Of a stretch of DNA of 64,000 nucleotides, positions 1 to 11,145 are shown piece by piece; the stretch's first letter is position 1, and the number at the start of each line of letters is the position of its first letter. The position numbers and the translations under genes are program-made. A model generated the notes under the pieces. The model saw only the letters and a program-made list of their open reading frames with translations. It was not told the origin of the DNA and made no database searches. Source of the DNA: Ophioderma brevispina (lineage: Eukaryota > Echinodermata > Ophiuroidea > Amphilepidida > Ophiodermatidae); the NCBI GenBank assembly GCA_023653785.1, contig JAMKCH010001632.1, forward strand, positions 1 through 64,000. Direction: 5' to 3'.

Positions 1-479
1 ACACTGTCTAAAATTCAGGGATCAATAGAGGTCAATGGCATTGACCTTGTTTGTCATTTATCTCCATATCCAAATACAAAAGAGAGTGCCAACTACTTTT
101 GTTGCAATCCTTGTGGAAAGATTGACAATTTAAGACCATTTTAAAAGAAATCTATGCAGTATTAAAGATTTAACCCTTTGCGGTGACCTTTGAACATTTA
201 CTGAGTTTTGTTGCCTTATATCTCCGTAACCTTACGTTGTAGGTAGTGACCAACAAACCTTTTTTTAAAATCCTTGTAACAAATACTTTGGTTACCTTTT
301 TACAGCAAACCAAGCATTTTTCATTTTTGACCCCCTGTATTATGGATTATTCCCCCTCCTGGATTCCGCCCACACTTTCGAGAGGGACACCCCCGCTAAA
401 TTTGTTCATTAACCTTCATGAAAGACAAATGCACTGAGACATAATGCTCTGCTCTCCATTGTCACAGAATTGCTCCAGA

Positions 480-1175
480 TGACCCGACTAATAATCACCA
501 GGCTTGGTCAAAACAAATGCTGACCCAAGGCCCATATGGGTGTTCAAAGATTTAGGTCAAATGTCACATGGACTGATTAAAAAAGCATTCTTTGAAAATC
601 TATAAATTCCTTTTGTGCCACAAATCAATTGTTGTAATCACTATAGACTTGGTCAGAAGATCCACTTGCCCATGCAAGGCCCATATAGACCAGTTAACAG
701 CAATGTTTGTAAACATGTTAGGGCCTGGTATCTTGAAATAGGTCCGCCGGACTGTTACACACTGGACAATTGTATCTGTTAGAGTTTTAATACTATGGGC
801 CATAACGATTCGCAGGAATGGATTCGCAGGCGACAAAAGAAGTAACTGGTCTATACATGTAATTAATGCACAGATTTGGGTCAAAGGTCATGTGAGCCGA
901 TTAAAGGGGTATTCTATTGAAAATCTATATATTACTTATGCCACAAACCAATTGCTATAATTACTAGACTTGGTCAGCTGACCCAAGGCCCATATGGGTG
1001 TTCAAAGATTTAGGTCAAATGTCACATGGACTGATTAAAAAAGCATTCTTTGAAAATCTATCAATTACTTCTTGTGCCACAAACCAATTGCTATAATCAC
1101 TAGACTTGGTCAGAAGTATCACTGACTCATGGTCAGTATGGGTGTTCACAGATTTGGGTCAAAAGGAAATCTTTT
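480..1175 (+). repeat. ~150-bp tandem repeat, block A
   Basis: Units carry CTTGGTCAGA, TGACCCAAGGCCCATATGGG, TTCAAAGATTTAGGTCAAAT, GGACTGATTAAAAAAGCATT and CAATTGCTATAATCACTAGA. Units recur at about 523, 977 and 1123; the middle is disturbed between 680 and 870. Block B at 13795-14215 carries the same unit. Confidence 0.75.
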
Positions 1176-1290
1176 GCTCCTTTTGTGTAATTTTAATTTA
1201 ATCAAGTGCAGTACATCATTGTGAGTTGTTTGTATTGTAAATTGAAGTGCATTCACATTGCTTTACATTATACACATATTGTATATACAG

Positions 1291-2237
1291 CTTTTGGATC
1301 TTTGCCGAGGACTTCTGGACTTTAAAAGTAGATACGACATTGATGGACTGGTGTACCGGAAGATAATTCGGTACCTTAGAAACCTCAGAAACAAAGTCAA
1401 GAAATTACTAGACAAACAACGTGCAGAAGTACCACCAATACAGCTTCAACTACCACCACCACCACCACAGCTGCCACAACCACATGCACAACTGTCACAA
1501 CCACCTCAACTGTCACAACAACCACCGCCACAACAACCACCACCACAGTACCCGTCATCAAGTAATGATCCGCCACCTCCTGCTTTAAACCCTGATCATA
1601 CACAACATAGTAGCGATGCACCAGGGGTACCCCAAGTGTACTACCCCTGGCTCCGACATGGATGCAACCACCTTACTGGCCATGGTCTCCGCCTGGATGG
1701 CAGCCACAGCCCGGATGGCAGCCACAGCCCGGATGGCAGCCACAGCCCGGATGGCAGCCACAGCCCGGATGGCAGCCACAGCCCGGATGGCAGCCACAGC
1801 CCGGATGGCAGCCACAGCCCGGATGGCAGCCACAGCCCGGATGGCAGCCACAGCCCGGATGGCAGCCACAGCCCGGATGGCAGCCACGGCCCGGATGGCA
1901 GCCGCCGCCCGGATGGCAGCCACAGCCCGGATGGCAGCCACAGCCCGGATGGCAGCCACAGCCCGGATGGCAGCCACAGCCCGGATGGCAGCCACAGCCC
2001 GGATGGCAGCCACAGCCCGGATGGCAGCCACAGCCCGCATGCCAGCCACCACCCTCAGCTCCACCAGTTCCCACGAACATATCTCCATCAATGTCACCTT
2101 CTCATCAAGAACAAACCACAACGCAAAGCCATCGCATGCTGCCCTCAACTACTACACCAGCCGTGAATTAAACAAAACCATCAGTGAAAATATTGGAAGA
2201 GTCTCCTGCAACCATAGAGATGACAATGCAAGGCTGG
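1291..2237 (+). CDS. Unrecognised proline-rich gene, repeat-bearing exon (frame broken)
   Basis: An acceptor (TTGTATATACAG) precedes an open frame whose start looks like genuine protein: LLDLCRGLLDFKSRYDIDGL, a basic helix with RKIIRYLRNLRNKVKKLLDK, then a Pro/Gln run of LPPPPPQLPQP type. Between roughly 1580 and 1650 the sensible frame shifts, and the text becomes WMQPPYWPWSPPGWQPQ followed by about 19 copies of PGWQPQ. It then reads PPSAPPVPTNISPSMSPSHQ, a TAA at 2169, and still in frame TKPSVKILEESPATIEMTMQ-GW up to a GTAAGT donor. So the exon probably spans 1291-2237 with one frameshift and one in-frame stop, either sequence errors or a dying gene. I do not recognise the family. Proline/tryptophan-rich repeats suggest a flexible scaffold or adaptor, which is inference only. 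Confidence 0.5.
1693..2038 (+). repeat. 18-bp minisatellite in coding sequence (~19 copies)
   Basis: The unit CCGGATGGCAGCCACAGC repeats about 19 times with only a few changes (a GGC and a CGCCGC variant near 1885-1912). Because 18 is a multiple of three, every frame stays open on both strands. The likely coding frame gives PGWQPQ per unit. Confidence 0.95.
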
Positions 2238-2289
2238 GTAAGTGAAGTTTAAAAATATGAGGACGAATGTTTTGCAGTAAAACACTGAT

Positions 2290-2490
2290 TAAAGGTTGCA
2301 CCGATAGATTTCACAATTCAGGTGTTCTAAAAAAAATTTAAAAAATACTGATTTTTGCCCTGAGGAAAAGCTTTCATCAAAAAAAAATCCTATCTGAAGA
2401 TTTTAAGCTGAGAAATGTTTTTGGTGAAAAAATTGTGGAAATTTCTAATTTCGTATAGGAGCAATACAAAATTCCCATGAAAGCATGATT
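2290..2490 (+). mobile_element. GGTTGCACC-ended MITE family 4, left-end fragment
   Basis: ATTAAAGGTTGCACCGATAG starts a piece that matches 30774-30960 (TTTTTGCCCTGAGGAAAAGC, AATTTCTAATTTCGTATAGG) and then loses similarity. The right inverted end is absent. It starts 50 bases after the donor at 2238. Confidence 0.6.
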
Positions 2491-3296
2491 CCAAATTGAA
2501 ATAATCCCAAATTGCCCAAATCGAGCAAGTCACACCAGATGTAGATCCAGTTCCACATAAGGCCTAATTTTACACTATTAGATTCATTTAAAGCAATAAA
2601 CAGCACATTTTTTGAAGAGCTCCCAATTTTCACCAATGTTATATTTTTGCGCCATTAGTTTGTGTTGGGTAAATGTCTAGGAAACTAAACCTGCGAACAA
2701 CAATGCTCAAAAATGCGTATTTATCATAAAATAAGCGATTTTGTTAATAGAATTGGGATCCCCAATTGTAATTAACGGCAGAGCTGGAAATGTCTAAGTT
2801 ATGTCCTTTCATGATGAACTAGTCCCACCTCAGAGAATACCTCTATTGACGTGCTGAAGCAACGGTGAACCAACTATGGATGAGGGTTAGACATGTACAT
2901 GGCACAATTTCACGGTTATTTCATATTGGAAGGACGTTTCCAGCAGTTGAATTATTATCGGAGATATCCTAAAATATTCTAATAGAGAGTTCGAGCTCTT
3001 GCCATTCAACAGGTATTGTTTTTCTAAGCCAATTACCAATACAACTGTGCAAAAATCTCAAAAATATTTGGAAATTGGGGGCGCTCTGCAAAAAAAATGT
3101 TGCGTAATATTTTTCTTACTTTTTATCATGTAAGACTGGTACGAAATTCATATATCAAGACTTTTTATGTACAGCAATCCTGAAACCAATGCAATTTAAA
3201 ATATAAATAAACATTCATAAAAATTCCAAAACTAAACTATTTTGAACTCAAAAATGCACTGGTTATAACTCAACAAACCTTCCTGCCTCCCTCAAG
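2491..3296. other. No gene seen
   Basis: AT-rich presumed intron of the plus-strand gene. Short frames only; no repeat end or splice pair stands out. Confidence 0.4.
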
Positions 3297-3435
3297 TCCG
3301 AATATAGAGACCAGTTTGTGCTGGTTTTCTTTCCTTTTTCAAAAACAAATGGCAAACCTTCAAGCACCAATCATGGCTCAATCATTTCAACTCTGCAAGC
3401 AGCACCTCCATCCTGTTTTGTATCACACCGATTAA
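3297..3435 (+). CDS. Possible internal exon of the proline-rich gene
   Basis: A good acceptor (TTCCTGCCTCCCTCAAG) is followed by an open frame SEYRDQFVLVFFPFSKTNGK, then PSSTNHGSIISTLQAAPPSC and FVSHRLSD. The phase (0) agrees with the GTAAGT donor at 2238. The Ser/Pro-rich second half resembles the composition of the putative last exon. The donor is unclear: AAGTGATAT at 3435 is the best candidate, but its phase does not match the exon at 4907. It is a low-confidence exon based on splice signals and composition only. Confidence 0.25.
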
Positions 3436-3679
3436 GTGATATCTTTTTTCAATAACATGTTGAACTATTCATCAAAACCACATACTAAAGGCAATGATTG
3501 GACCTCGTCATTTTGGTTCAATTGTGTGACTGGATGAAGTTTTCACATTTGTGGGGGTTGTGGGTGCCAAAATCAGTGATCCCACTGTGGTAATATCGAC
3601 ATAGCCGGTTTAGGTTAAAGGTCTGTTAGGGGTAGGTTTATTTGGTTAAAAACTGTTTAGTTCCTTCACCTGGGTTTGG

Positions 3680-4812
3680 TCACGCATTGATGCCAACTGT
3701 TGAAGGGTCTTTGAGGTCATAGGTTCCTGGGATCATATCTGATGTGTGGTCATCTTGATTAAATGACTTCGATCCCAAACCATAACTGCAAGTGTTGTGC
3801 TGATCTTTCAATCCATTTTTTGAGCCAAAAATGTTATTTTTGTAAGCCCAGTACTGTTTCAAATTAAAATTGTTTGAAGTCATAACACCTTATATAGCTT
3901 TAAAAAATATTTCAACATTGTGGCAGTAACAATGGACCGGCATACCCTGTTTGAGAAAGAGGATCCTGAAGTGTTTTAGGTTTTAATTGTTGCATATCAA
4001 TTGAGCTCTATTCTACTGTTCGCTTGAGTTTACGTTTACGTGTATGCATATTGTTCCCGGTGACATTCCTGGGAAAATAAACTTGAGGTTGACATTTTAA
4101 TTAATTTTTCTAATACGTGCACTCTTTTCATTTGGGGATAAGCCTTTTTCCTGGTTTACAAAATATATCTACAAATTTAGTGACGGGAAGGTAAGTGATA
4201 CCCAGCGCTGTAGCTCGAAAAGATCGTTAAATCGCGAACGTATAATGCTAAATGGGTTTTGTCAACATTTGATGCCAACATGTGAAAGGTCATTTTGAGG
4301 TCAGAGTTATCTGGGATCATTCTGATGTGTGGTCACTGATTAAATGACGTTCATCTCAAACATACTGCAAGTTTTGTGCTGATCTTTCAATCCATTTGAG
4401 CCAAAATGTGATTTTTTGTAAGCCCAGTACGTGTAAAATTAAAGTTGTTGAAGTTCATAACACCGATATAGCTTAAATATTTTCACATGTGGGGAGTAAC
4501 AATGGAACCTGCAATCCCTGTTGAAAAAGATCTGAAGTGTTTAGGTTGAATTGTTGAATATCCTTAGCTCTATGTTTCTCTTGAGTTTACGTGTACATAT
4601 TGGTCCCTGAACATTACTGGGAGTAAATTGAGTTGACAATTTTAAAATAATTTTTCTAAATAATTGACTCTTTTCATTGGGGATACAGCTTTTTCCTGGT
4701 TTCCATAATATTTTTAAAAATTTTAAGTGTCGGAAGTAAGTGACCCCCAGCGCTGTAGCACGAAAAGATCGTTAAATCGCGAACATATAATGGCCTAATT
4801 GGGTTTTTGTCA
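3680..4812 (+). repeat. ~565-bp tandem duplication in the proline-rich gene
   Basis: Copy 1 (3680-4262) and copy 2 (4263-4812) share GTGTTGTGCTGATCTTTCAA (copy 2: TTTTGTGCTGATC), AGCCAAAA, GTAAGCCCAGTAC, TTTTTCCTGGTTT and CCCAGCGCTGTAGC-CGAAAAG. The boundary phrase ...GTTAAATCGCGAAC then ATATAATG occurs at the end of each copy. It sits between the putative exons at 3297 and 4907. Confidence 0.8.
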
Positions 4813-4906
4813 CATTGTACGGCAAAAAACTGAAAGTTGTTCAGGATCATCAGGGGTCATATAAAATCCATCAGTTATCAATTTATTTTATTTCTACTTT
4901 CCACAG

Positions 4907-5090
4907 ATCACCACTAAGTGTTGAGTCAACTGAATTGCCAAGCTCAGCTCCTGACAAATCACCACTAGCCCAGAAGATTCACAACAGAATGTTGAGCCAA
5001 ATGAAACACAGCCGCGCCTTCTCACCTTCAAGTGTATTGGTCAAGTCTGCAGTACCTCACTCAGAGGGAACTAGCAGAAGTGGTCCATGA
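4907..5090 (+). CDS. Probable last exon of a plus-strand gene
   Basis: A strong acceptor (TTTCTACTTTCCACAG) opens a frame that reads SPLSVESTELPSSAPDKSPL, then AQKIHNRMLSQMKHSRAFSP, then SSVLVKSAVPHSEGTSRSGP and a TGA at 5088-5090. The composition (Ser, Pro, Lys, few hydrophobics) is protein-like and suggests a disordered C-terminal tail with several SP sites. I do not recognise it. It is probably the end of the proline-rich gene that starts upstream of 1291, because it lies on the same strand with no other candidate between. The joining phase (two bases from the previous exon) is not satisfied by the exon proposed at 3297. Confidence 0.4.
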
Positions 5091-5238
5091 ACTGGGACGT
5101 TTTCATTGGCCGCTGTGTGATTCATGTCAAACTACTGCGAGTCTGTGTTGACTACAGAGACTATCCACCCCCCACCTGGGTTCATAAAACTGACCAAAGT
5201 CTGACCTTGATGATCTGGTAAAGCTTAGGACAATAGAC

Positions 5239-5425
5239 CCGGGGTTCTCAACGGCGGCCCCGCGAGGCCAGATCGGCCCGCGAAGCTTTGGTGGTTTGCC
5301 CTTGAACCGTTTTTTGAATAGACAGCAACCTAGAAAAAGAGGGTGCAGCTGGCCCGCGAGCATGAATATTTTTGAAGGGTATCAGCCCGCCATGGCCCGC
5401 GCGCCAAAATAGTTGAGAACCCCTG
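5239..5425. mobile_element. hAT-type MITE with 8-bp target duplication
   Basis: CCGGGGTTCTCAAC at left and GTTGAGAACCCCTG at right match the CAGGGGTTCTCAA-type ends of hAT (Charlie-like) transposons. The flanks CAATAGAC (5231-5238) and CACTAGAC (5426-5433) form an 8-bp target duplication with one change. The interior is GC-rich (GGCCCGCG repeats), unlike the surroundings. Confidence 0.88.
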
Positions 5426-5809
5426 CACTAGACTATTCAATAGCCAGCCATGTTGGTGGACAATATAGACACATTCCAGTACTGACAATACATTCACCTG
5501 TCAATGATCCCTGGCAATCGATCAACATGGATCGCTGACCGCTTAATGTATGGTATCATGGAAATGTATGAATCGTGTCCACCCAAACAGGTCTGGTGGC
5601 TGACGTCTATTGAAACGGTCTATTGGCAGAGGGCGTTTTGAAACAATCCCACAATGAATTGCAATGTGCCAATACTGTACTAAACAATTGCAGTACTTAG
5701 GGAATAGTGTTCAGAAGTTATAGTCCATCGACAAGCACCCTCGCTCCCCCAGTGACCTAGCCACCGAGCGTGCACGCGCTGGCTCGCTCCAAAGATAGAT
5801 CCAATAGTA

Positions 5810-6070
5810 GGGCTGGATGCAGGATTTATTGTGTGGGTGGGGACTTCGAAAAATTGGACTTTTTAAAAAGTGGACAAACTCCCCCCCCCCCAAATTGGTC
5901 CGTTTTTTACTTTTTGAACATTTTCATCACCAAAGAATTTCTCTAAATTTGGACCTTTTTTTATTCAGCAAATTAAGCAAAAAGTGGACCTTATACCCCT
6001 TTTGTGAATTTTGGGGTGGTGCGACCGCACTTTCGAGGGCAGGTGGGTTTCTAGATGGACTAGAAGTTTA
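5810..6070. mobile_element. AGGGCC-TATGCAG repeat, copy 1 (partial)
   Basis: Same phrases as 47139-47418: TTGGACTTTTTAAAAAGTGG, GAACATTTTCATCACC, AATTTTGGGGTGGTGCGACC. The right end has diverged. Confidence 0.6.
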
Positions 6071-6179
6071 AGAACCACAAAACATTCCTTAAGTACTAGC
6101 AACTTGTGGGATCACATGACCTAATTGAAGTGAGATTTCCCCAAACTGGTGCATTGTGGGATGGACTTGCCCTATGGGC

Positions 6180-6645
6180 CAATAGACCATTTGCACGATC
6201 CCCGAAATGCATCTTGTTCGGTGCTCATTTCATCCGAGAAACTTTACCCAGCCTTAAGTCGGCTAAAAACATAACGGTTAGGAGGTAACGAAAATAACAG
6301 AAAACTTACCTTATCTGTGACGATGCACTGATAGTGGTTGTAATCGTCCGTCAGGTGACAAAAAAAAAAGTAGGGCAAGTTAGATCGAAAATATCACGTT
6401 TTTGTCGTGAATTTGAACACCAGTGCCACGATTGTTTTTTGTTCCTTAGATATGCTTCTACGTTTTGTAAGATTAACTTCACGGGAAAAGGTACTTTGTA
6501 TTGTAAGTTTAGGGGGGAGGCAACTGATCGCGACGTGAACGAACACATTTTTATTGTACTCATGACCTCTGGACAAGTTCCCGGATGGCAATGGGCACCA
6601 CCGACGAATGCATTTCGGGGATCGTGCAAATGTCTATTGATCTTG
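6180..6645. mobile_element. TIR element, ~465 bp
   Basis: AATAGACCATTTGCACGATC (CCCGAAATGCAT) at left is mirrored by ATGCATTTCGGGGATCGTGC (AAATGTCTATT) at right, a 31-base inverted repeat with one or two mismatches. The interior has short open frames on both strands without known motifs. Confidence 0.8.
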
Positions 6646-6839
6646 AAAAATCGGGAGGTCTAATTGCACTTGTTTGAGAGTTGCACATTTTCTTTGGCAC
6701 CTGAAGAAGATATCACAAGCTTCCCACATGGCCTTGCTTCCAATGGAGGTTTTTGTACCGGTACGATGTGAATCGTTAGAAGGTGAAACATGGCTAATTA
6801 CAGTCATTGAGGCACGAACTTGCATTTTAAGAATGTTTT

Positions 6840-6877
<38 letters not shown>

Positions 6878-7383
6878 ACATTGGAATCAATGCATTGTAG
6901 GAAGCTACTGAATATCTTCATCTTGGGCACGGGTATCCTGCCTCAAAACTTACAAGGGCAAGATTTTTAATTTCATACATTACTGACATTTTGGAAAAAT
7001 GCACTGCAATTTTTATATCTTATATATGATTTTGTATTCACACCCTTCAACTATTTGGTAAAACTATTGTCAGCTATACATACCCCGGCTACCAAAATTT
7101 TCAGGATGTATGATATAAGGCCTTTTTGCTCTTTCTTTTTGAACATTTTAAGCGCTGGTGAACACAATATTTAACAAATTATCCTCATTCCTTTGCAATA
7201 TCTAGACAAGTTTGAGCTCAGTTTACCATTCACATGTATAGTTACTAGCCCATTTACCAATGCACTAGTGTCAAAAATATCAACATTTGAAGAGTGCGCC
7301 CCAATCTCCCAAAGAATATGCTGTTATTGCTTAAAGCACCCTCTATGTAGTCCATGTCTCATAGAGATCTATGTAACAAGATT

Positions 7384-7915
7384 TTAAAGAGACCACTGGC
7401 AATTTGAAATAGTGCGCCCTCAAGATTTTTCAAAACGATATTTTTGCATGTTGTAAGCTGTTACATTAGCCTCACCTGAAATGATAAAGCAAAAATTCAG
7501 CGCCTTAAGAGTAACGAAGGATTTTATATTTCACGTTGCCGCGACATTATCCAAGCAGACTACGGAAATGGGCGTTTAACCCAAGAACACACGCCGTATG
7601 CATGTTTCCCATGGCAATGCACCCTGTTTGACCGTCTGTGACGTTTGTGTTTAATATCAATGAGTTAGAGTCTATGTATTCGTGTAATATACACAATTGT
7701 TAATAATTAAGTTAATGGAAAAATTAAAAGTTAGCCTACAAATCACCGGGATGTATTTAACCTCGTATAACATCCCTATTAATATCTGTTTTTGAGTAGG
7801 TTATTTTTATGTGTAAATTGTCATATTCCCTATTCTTCAAATGGCCTAGACGATCATTTGAGAGCAAATTGAAGAAATTTCATATTGTGAAAATGCTGCC
7901 AAAGTGCCGCTTTAA
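7384..7915 (+). mobile_element. TTAA-flanked MITE family 1, copy 1
   Basis: The ends are TTAAAGAGACCACTGGCA and AAGTGCCGCTTTAA: inverted repeats inside a TTAA on each side. The inner text contains AGTGCGCCCTCAAGATTTTT, CCGTATGCATGTTTCCC and ATGGCCTAGACGATCATTTG, shared by all copies. It is about 530 bp without a coding frame, consistent with a piggyBac-type non-autonomous element. Confidence 0.8.
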
Positions 7916-8879
7916 AGAAAAACTCATGTTTGCGGACTACAAAAATTTTGTAGAAATGTACACAAATGTAGTCAGCAAATAAATTATCCAACTCGCGTTA
8001 GCAAACTGTTTCATTATTGGTATTTCGTTATTCAGGTTTTGTCATGATTTTCAAACCGCTTGCTTCTGTCATTTAAATAAACGGATACAAAAATTACAAT
8101 ACAGCGGCATGTGAAACCCTGTAATGTATACATTTGTGCATAGCATCAAAAACATAACGGAATTAAAGGGATTAGCAGCAATAATGCGAGAAAAATCGAA
8201 AAAAAAAATGTGAAAATGCATTTTTTTAAACTTTAAATCGGGGGGATAGGATAAGTGTGACAATTCCATATAACGCTTTAATGTAGAACAAACCACCATA
8301 TAGTGAAAAAAATGAAGTATTTGAGGTTTTTTTGTCATATCGTCTCCCTCAGGAGCGATGGCTTCTTAAAACCTACACTAAACAGCCGATTGTGGTCTAC
8401 ACCAGTACAGAATAAAACAAAGATCAATATGTGTGTTGAGGTCAAACTGTATGATCATGGTGCACAATAGGCACACTGAAAATCTGTGATTATTCACCGG
8501 GGAAAGGCTTTTTTGATCTCAAGCGGAATTCGGATACGAAACGTGATAGAAAATACAGAATCGGATAAAAAAGTTACTGCCTTGTTTTTATACACGGGAT
8601 TCAAGCCAACCACTTGCAGGTATGGTTTGCATATCCATGCAGTAAACAAAAATATAAAAATATGAATTTTGATGATTTTTTTCAAATGTTTGGGATTAGC
8701 AAATCCCTTGCTAATCTCTTTTAAGCGAATCCTTGGCAGGACTCTGCCACGACACATTGTTAGAGTAGCAATTAAAAAACTACAGACTGTAAGTTAATTC
8801 CTGGGATACAGGGATTCTCGCCCAACTTCGTGCACATTTCACTTCAAGGAGTCCCGGGTTTGGGTCCCAGTCTCGGCAA

Positions 8880-9170
8880 GGCCAAGAAATAAGTCGCTAG
8901 TGTACCTCGGTGAGTAATTAGATAGATGACAGGCCATGACAAATTTGGTAGCAGCAGTGGGATGAAAATGAAACTGCATTATGTACCCCCTTTATGTACC
9001 TTGTATTTGTATCGAGGAGGCAGGAGTTAGGGCCCCTTTCACGTGCCCTATGAGAAGAGAGAAAGGTCACGATGTATAATAGACCTACCGGGAACCTTTG
9101 GGTCTTTCCGTTGCTCGGCAAAGGAGCCGAGAATAAGTTGCTGTATACCTTGGCGAGTAATTAGATGGCA
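8880..9170 (+). repeat. Direct repeat of ~45 bp (possible SINE tail)
   Basis: GCCAAGAAATAAGTCGCTAG ... GGTGAGTAATTAGAT (8880-8925) recurs as GCCGAGAATAAGTTGCTGTA ... GGCGAGTAATTAGAT (9124-9167). The text before the first copy (GAGTCCCGGGTTTGGGTCCC) resembles a degenerate pol III B box, so a tRNA-derived SINE is possible. No A box was found. Confidence 0.35.
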
Positions 9171-9213
9171 GTCTGTCACATATTAGCAATTTGAATGGAT
9201 GTTATGCCAGACA

Positions 9214-9460
9214 AACAAGTTTGTCTCAGAAGACCACATGCAGTTTGTTAAATTGGTCTTTGACTGCATTTTTTTTTTTTTTTTGAGGTTTTACTGCGAA
9301 TTTTTTTTCTTTAATTTCAGAAAAAATTAAAATTCAGCCGCCACGCAGCCGAAAAATTGAAAAATGGGTAAAAAAACGCATTACCATTTATTCTATTAAA
9401 AACATGCGTTTTGCATTGCGATTTTTTCACATTTCTTCTGAGACAAACTTTTCTTGGCCT
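9214..9460. mobile_element. GTCTCAGAAG TIR element, copy 1
   Basis: The left end AAGTTTGTCTCAGAAGACCA and the right end TTCTTCTGAGACAAACTTTT are inverted repeats; the right end then reads CTTGGCC. Interior shares TGCATTTT, TTTCAGAAAA and TTTTGCATTGC text with the copy at 12.9 kb. Confidence 0.65.
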
Positions 9461-9779
9461 TATGGGGGGGGGGGGGGCACAGTACAAAATGTCTGCCTAT
9501 TGAACAGGGCTTATCGCTCTCTGTATCCGTCATATCTGCCCCTGCCTTACCTAGAGCAATGAATTTGTAGGAGAGAATTTTGAATTCATGGTCTTTAGCA
9601 ATTCCTCTTTTGAACCTACAATTGACCATGTCAGTTTTTTTTTGAGCCCTGACAGAAATCGCGGTGTTTCACATTATATCACCGTAATCATACTGCCTAA
9701 GACGCTTTCTCATCCATTTTATCCCCCTGGCTTGAAAAGCAGAAGGGGATTATGCTATCAGTCAGGCGGCGGCGTCCAA

Positions 9780-10310
9780 CACCTTCTTGTGAACGCGATA
9801 ACATGAGACCCTCAGGTTTTGGTGATGTAACTTTGGGGGTGGGATCGGACTGTCATGCCCTTCATCTGATTAGATTATGGGCGTTGCATATGCAATTAGG
9901 TACCTAATTTGCAATAATTAATGAGTTAATTTGGGAGTATTTCCAACACAACTTGTGACGCGATACATGAGACCCATAAGGGTTATGGTGATTAAACTTG
10001 GTGGGTGTGATCGGACTGCCATGCCTTCATCTGATTAGATTATGGGCGTGGCATATTCTAATACGTACCTATTTGCATAATTATGAGTTTAGTTTTGTAA
10101 AAATACCCCAATTATCTGAAGATCCATAAGTCCGATTTTGAGAAACTGGTGGGGGGATACGGACTGCCATCCATGCTAATTAGGTACCTAATTTGCCATA
10201 ATGTTAATTTGGGGTTTTTTACCCAAAAGCATTGTGGAAACAAACTATCTGACATCCATAAGTCCGATTTTGATGAAACTTGATGGGGGGTGGGAATCAC
10301 CTGTACTCTC
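9780..10310 (+). repeat. ~165-bp tandem repeat with TAGGTACCTAATTTGC
   Basis: Three degenerate units, each with ATGAGACCC(T/A), TTTTGGTGAT, ATCGGACTG(T/C)CATG, CATCTGATTAGATTATGGGC and TAGGTACCTAATTTGCA. The last unit runs into the G-rich minisatellite. Confidence 0.75.
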
Positions 10311-10317
10311 GTGCTGA

Positions 10318-10970
10318 TTAGGTTTTAAGGGGGTTGTCCCGGGGTTTAAGGGGGTTGTCCGGGTTTTACGGGGGGTTGCCTGGACTTAAGGGGATTGTTG
10401 GGGTTTAAGGGTGTTGTCCGGGTTTAAAGGGTTGTCCGGGTTTTAGGGGGGGGGGTTGTCTTGGCTTAAGGGGGCTTGTTGTGTTTAAGGTGGGTTGCAC
10501 TAGTTTAAGGGGGTTGTCCGGTTAAGGGGGTTGTCCTGGGCGTAAGGGTGGCTTGTTGTGGTTTAAGGGGTTGGTGGGTTTAAGGGCTTTTTTTGGGTTA
10601 AGGGGTTGTGGCCACATAATACGCCGTCATGGCGCATGTGCGTAATGCGGGGCGCGGACGTTGCATGGGTTGTCCGGGTTTTAGGGGGTTGTCCTGGGCT
10701 TAAGGGGGATGTTGGGGTTAAGGGGGTTTTTCCGGGTTAAGGGGGTTGTCCGGGTTTAAGGGGGGGGTTGTCTGGGCTTAAGGAGCGTGTTTGTTTTAAG
10801 GTGGGTTTGCACAGTTTTATGGGGCTGTTCCGGTTTAGGGGGGGTTTTGTCTGGGCTTATGGGTCTTGTTGTGTTTAAGGGTGGTGTGATTTGGGGTTAA
10901 GGGGGTTGTTGGGGTTTAAGGGGATTTTGGGGTTTAAGGGGGTTTTTGGGTTTAAGGGTTTGGTGGGCAC
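10318..10970 (+). repeat. G-rich minisatellite (GGGTTTAAGGGGGTTGTCC)
   Basis: About 25-30 degenerate copies of a 19-22 bp phrase such as TTAAGGGGGTTGTCCGGG, all with G on the plus strand. Two short non-repeat blocks (10608-10668 and 10966-11015) share GGCACATAATACG and CGCATGTGCG-type text. Runs of three or more G every 8-12 bases give strong G-quadruplex potential. Confidence 0.9.
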
Positions 10971-11145
10971 ATAATACGTATGCATCGCAGACGTGCGCAC
11001 CTGCACGCGCATGCCCCTTACATTGATATGTTAATATACCTTTCAGTCAATGATTGGATATTAGATAATGCAATAATAATTTACAACCAACCATACAAAC
11101 TGGGCAGGTAGTGCATTGGTTTGATTGTGATCAACATTGCCAGAC

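Noticed and set aside
1585..2148. Long minus-strand frames through the 18-bp repeat (alanine/isoleucine- or Cys/His-rich)
   Set aside because: The repeat length is a multiple of three, so every frame stays open by construction. The plus-strand text outside the repeat is the only one with splice sites and normal composition.
10318..10970. Telomere or interstitial telomere repeat
   Set aside because: The phrase is 19-22 bp and degenerate, not a run of TTAGGG or a known short telomere unit.
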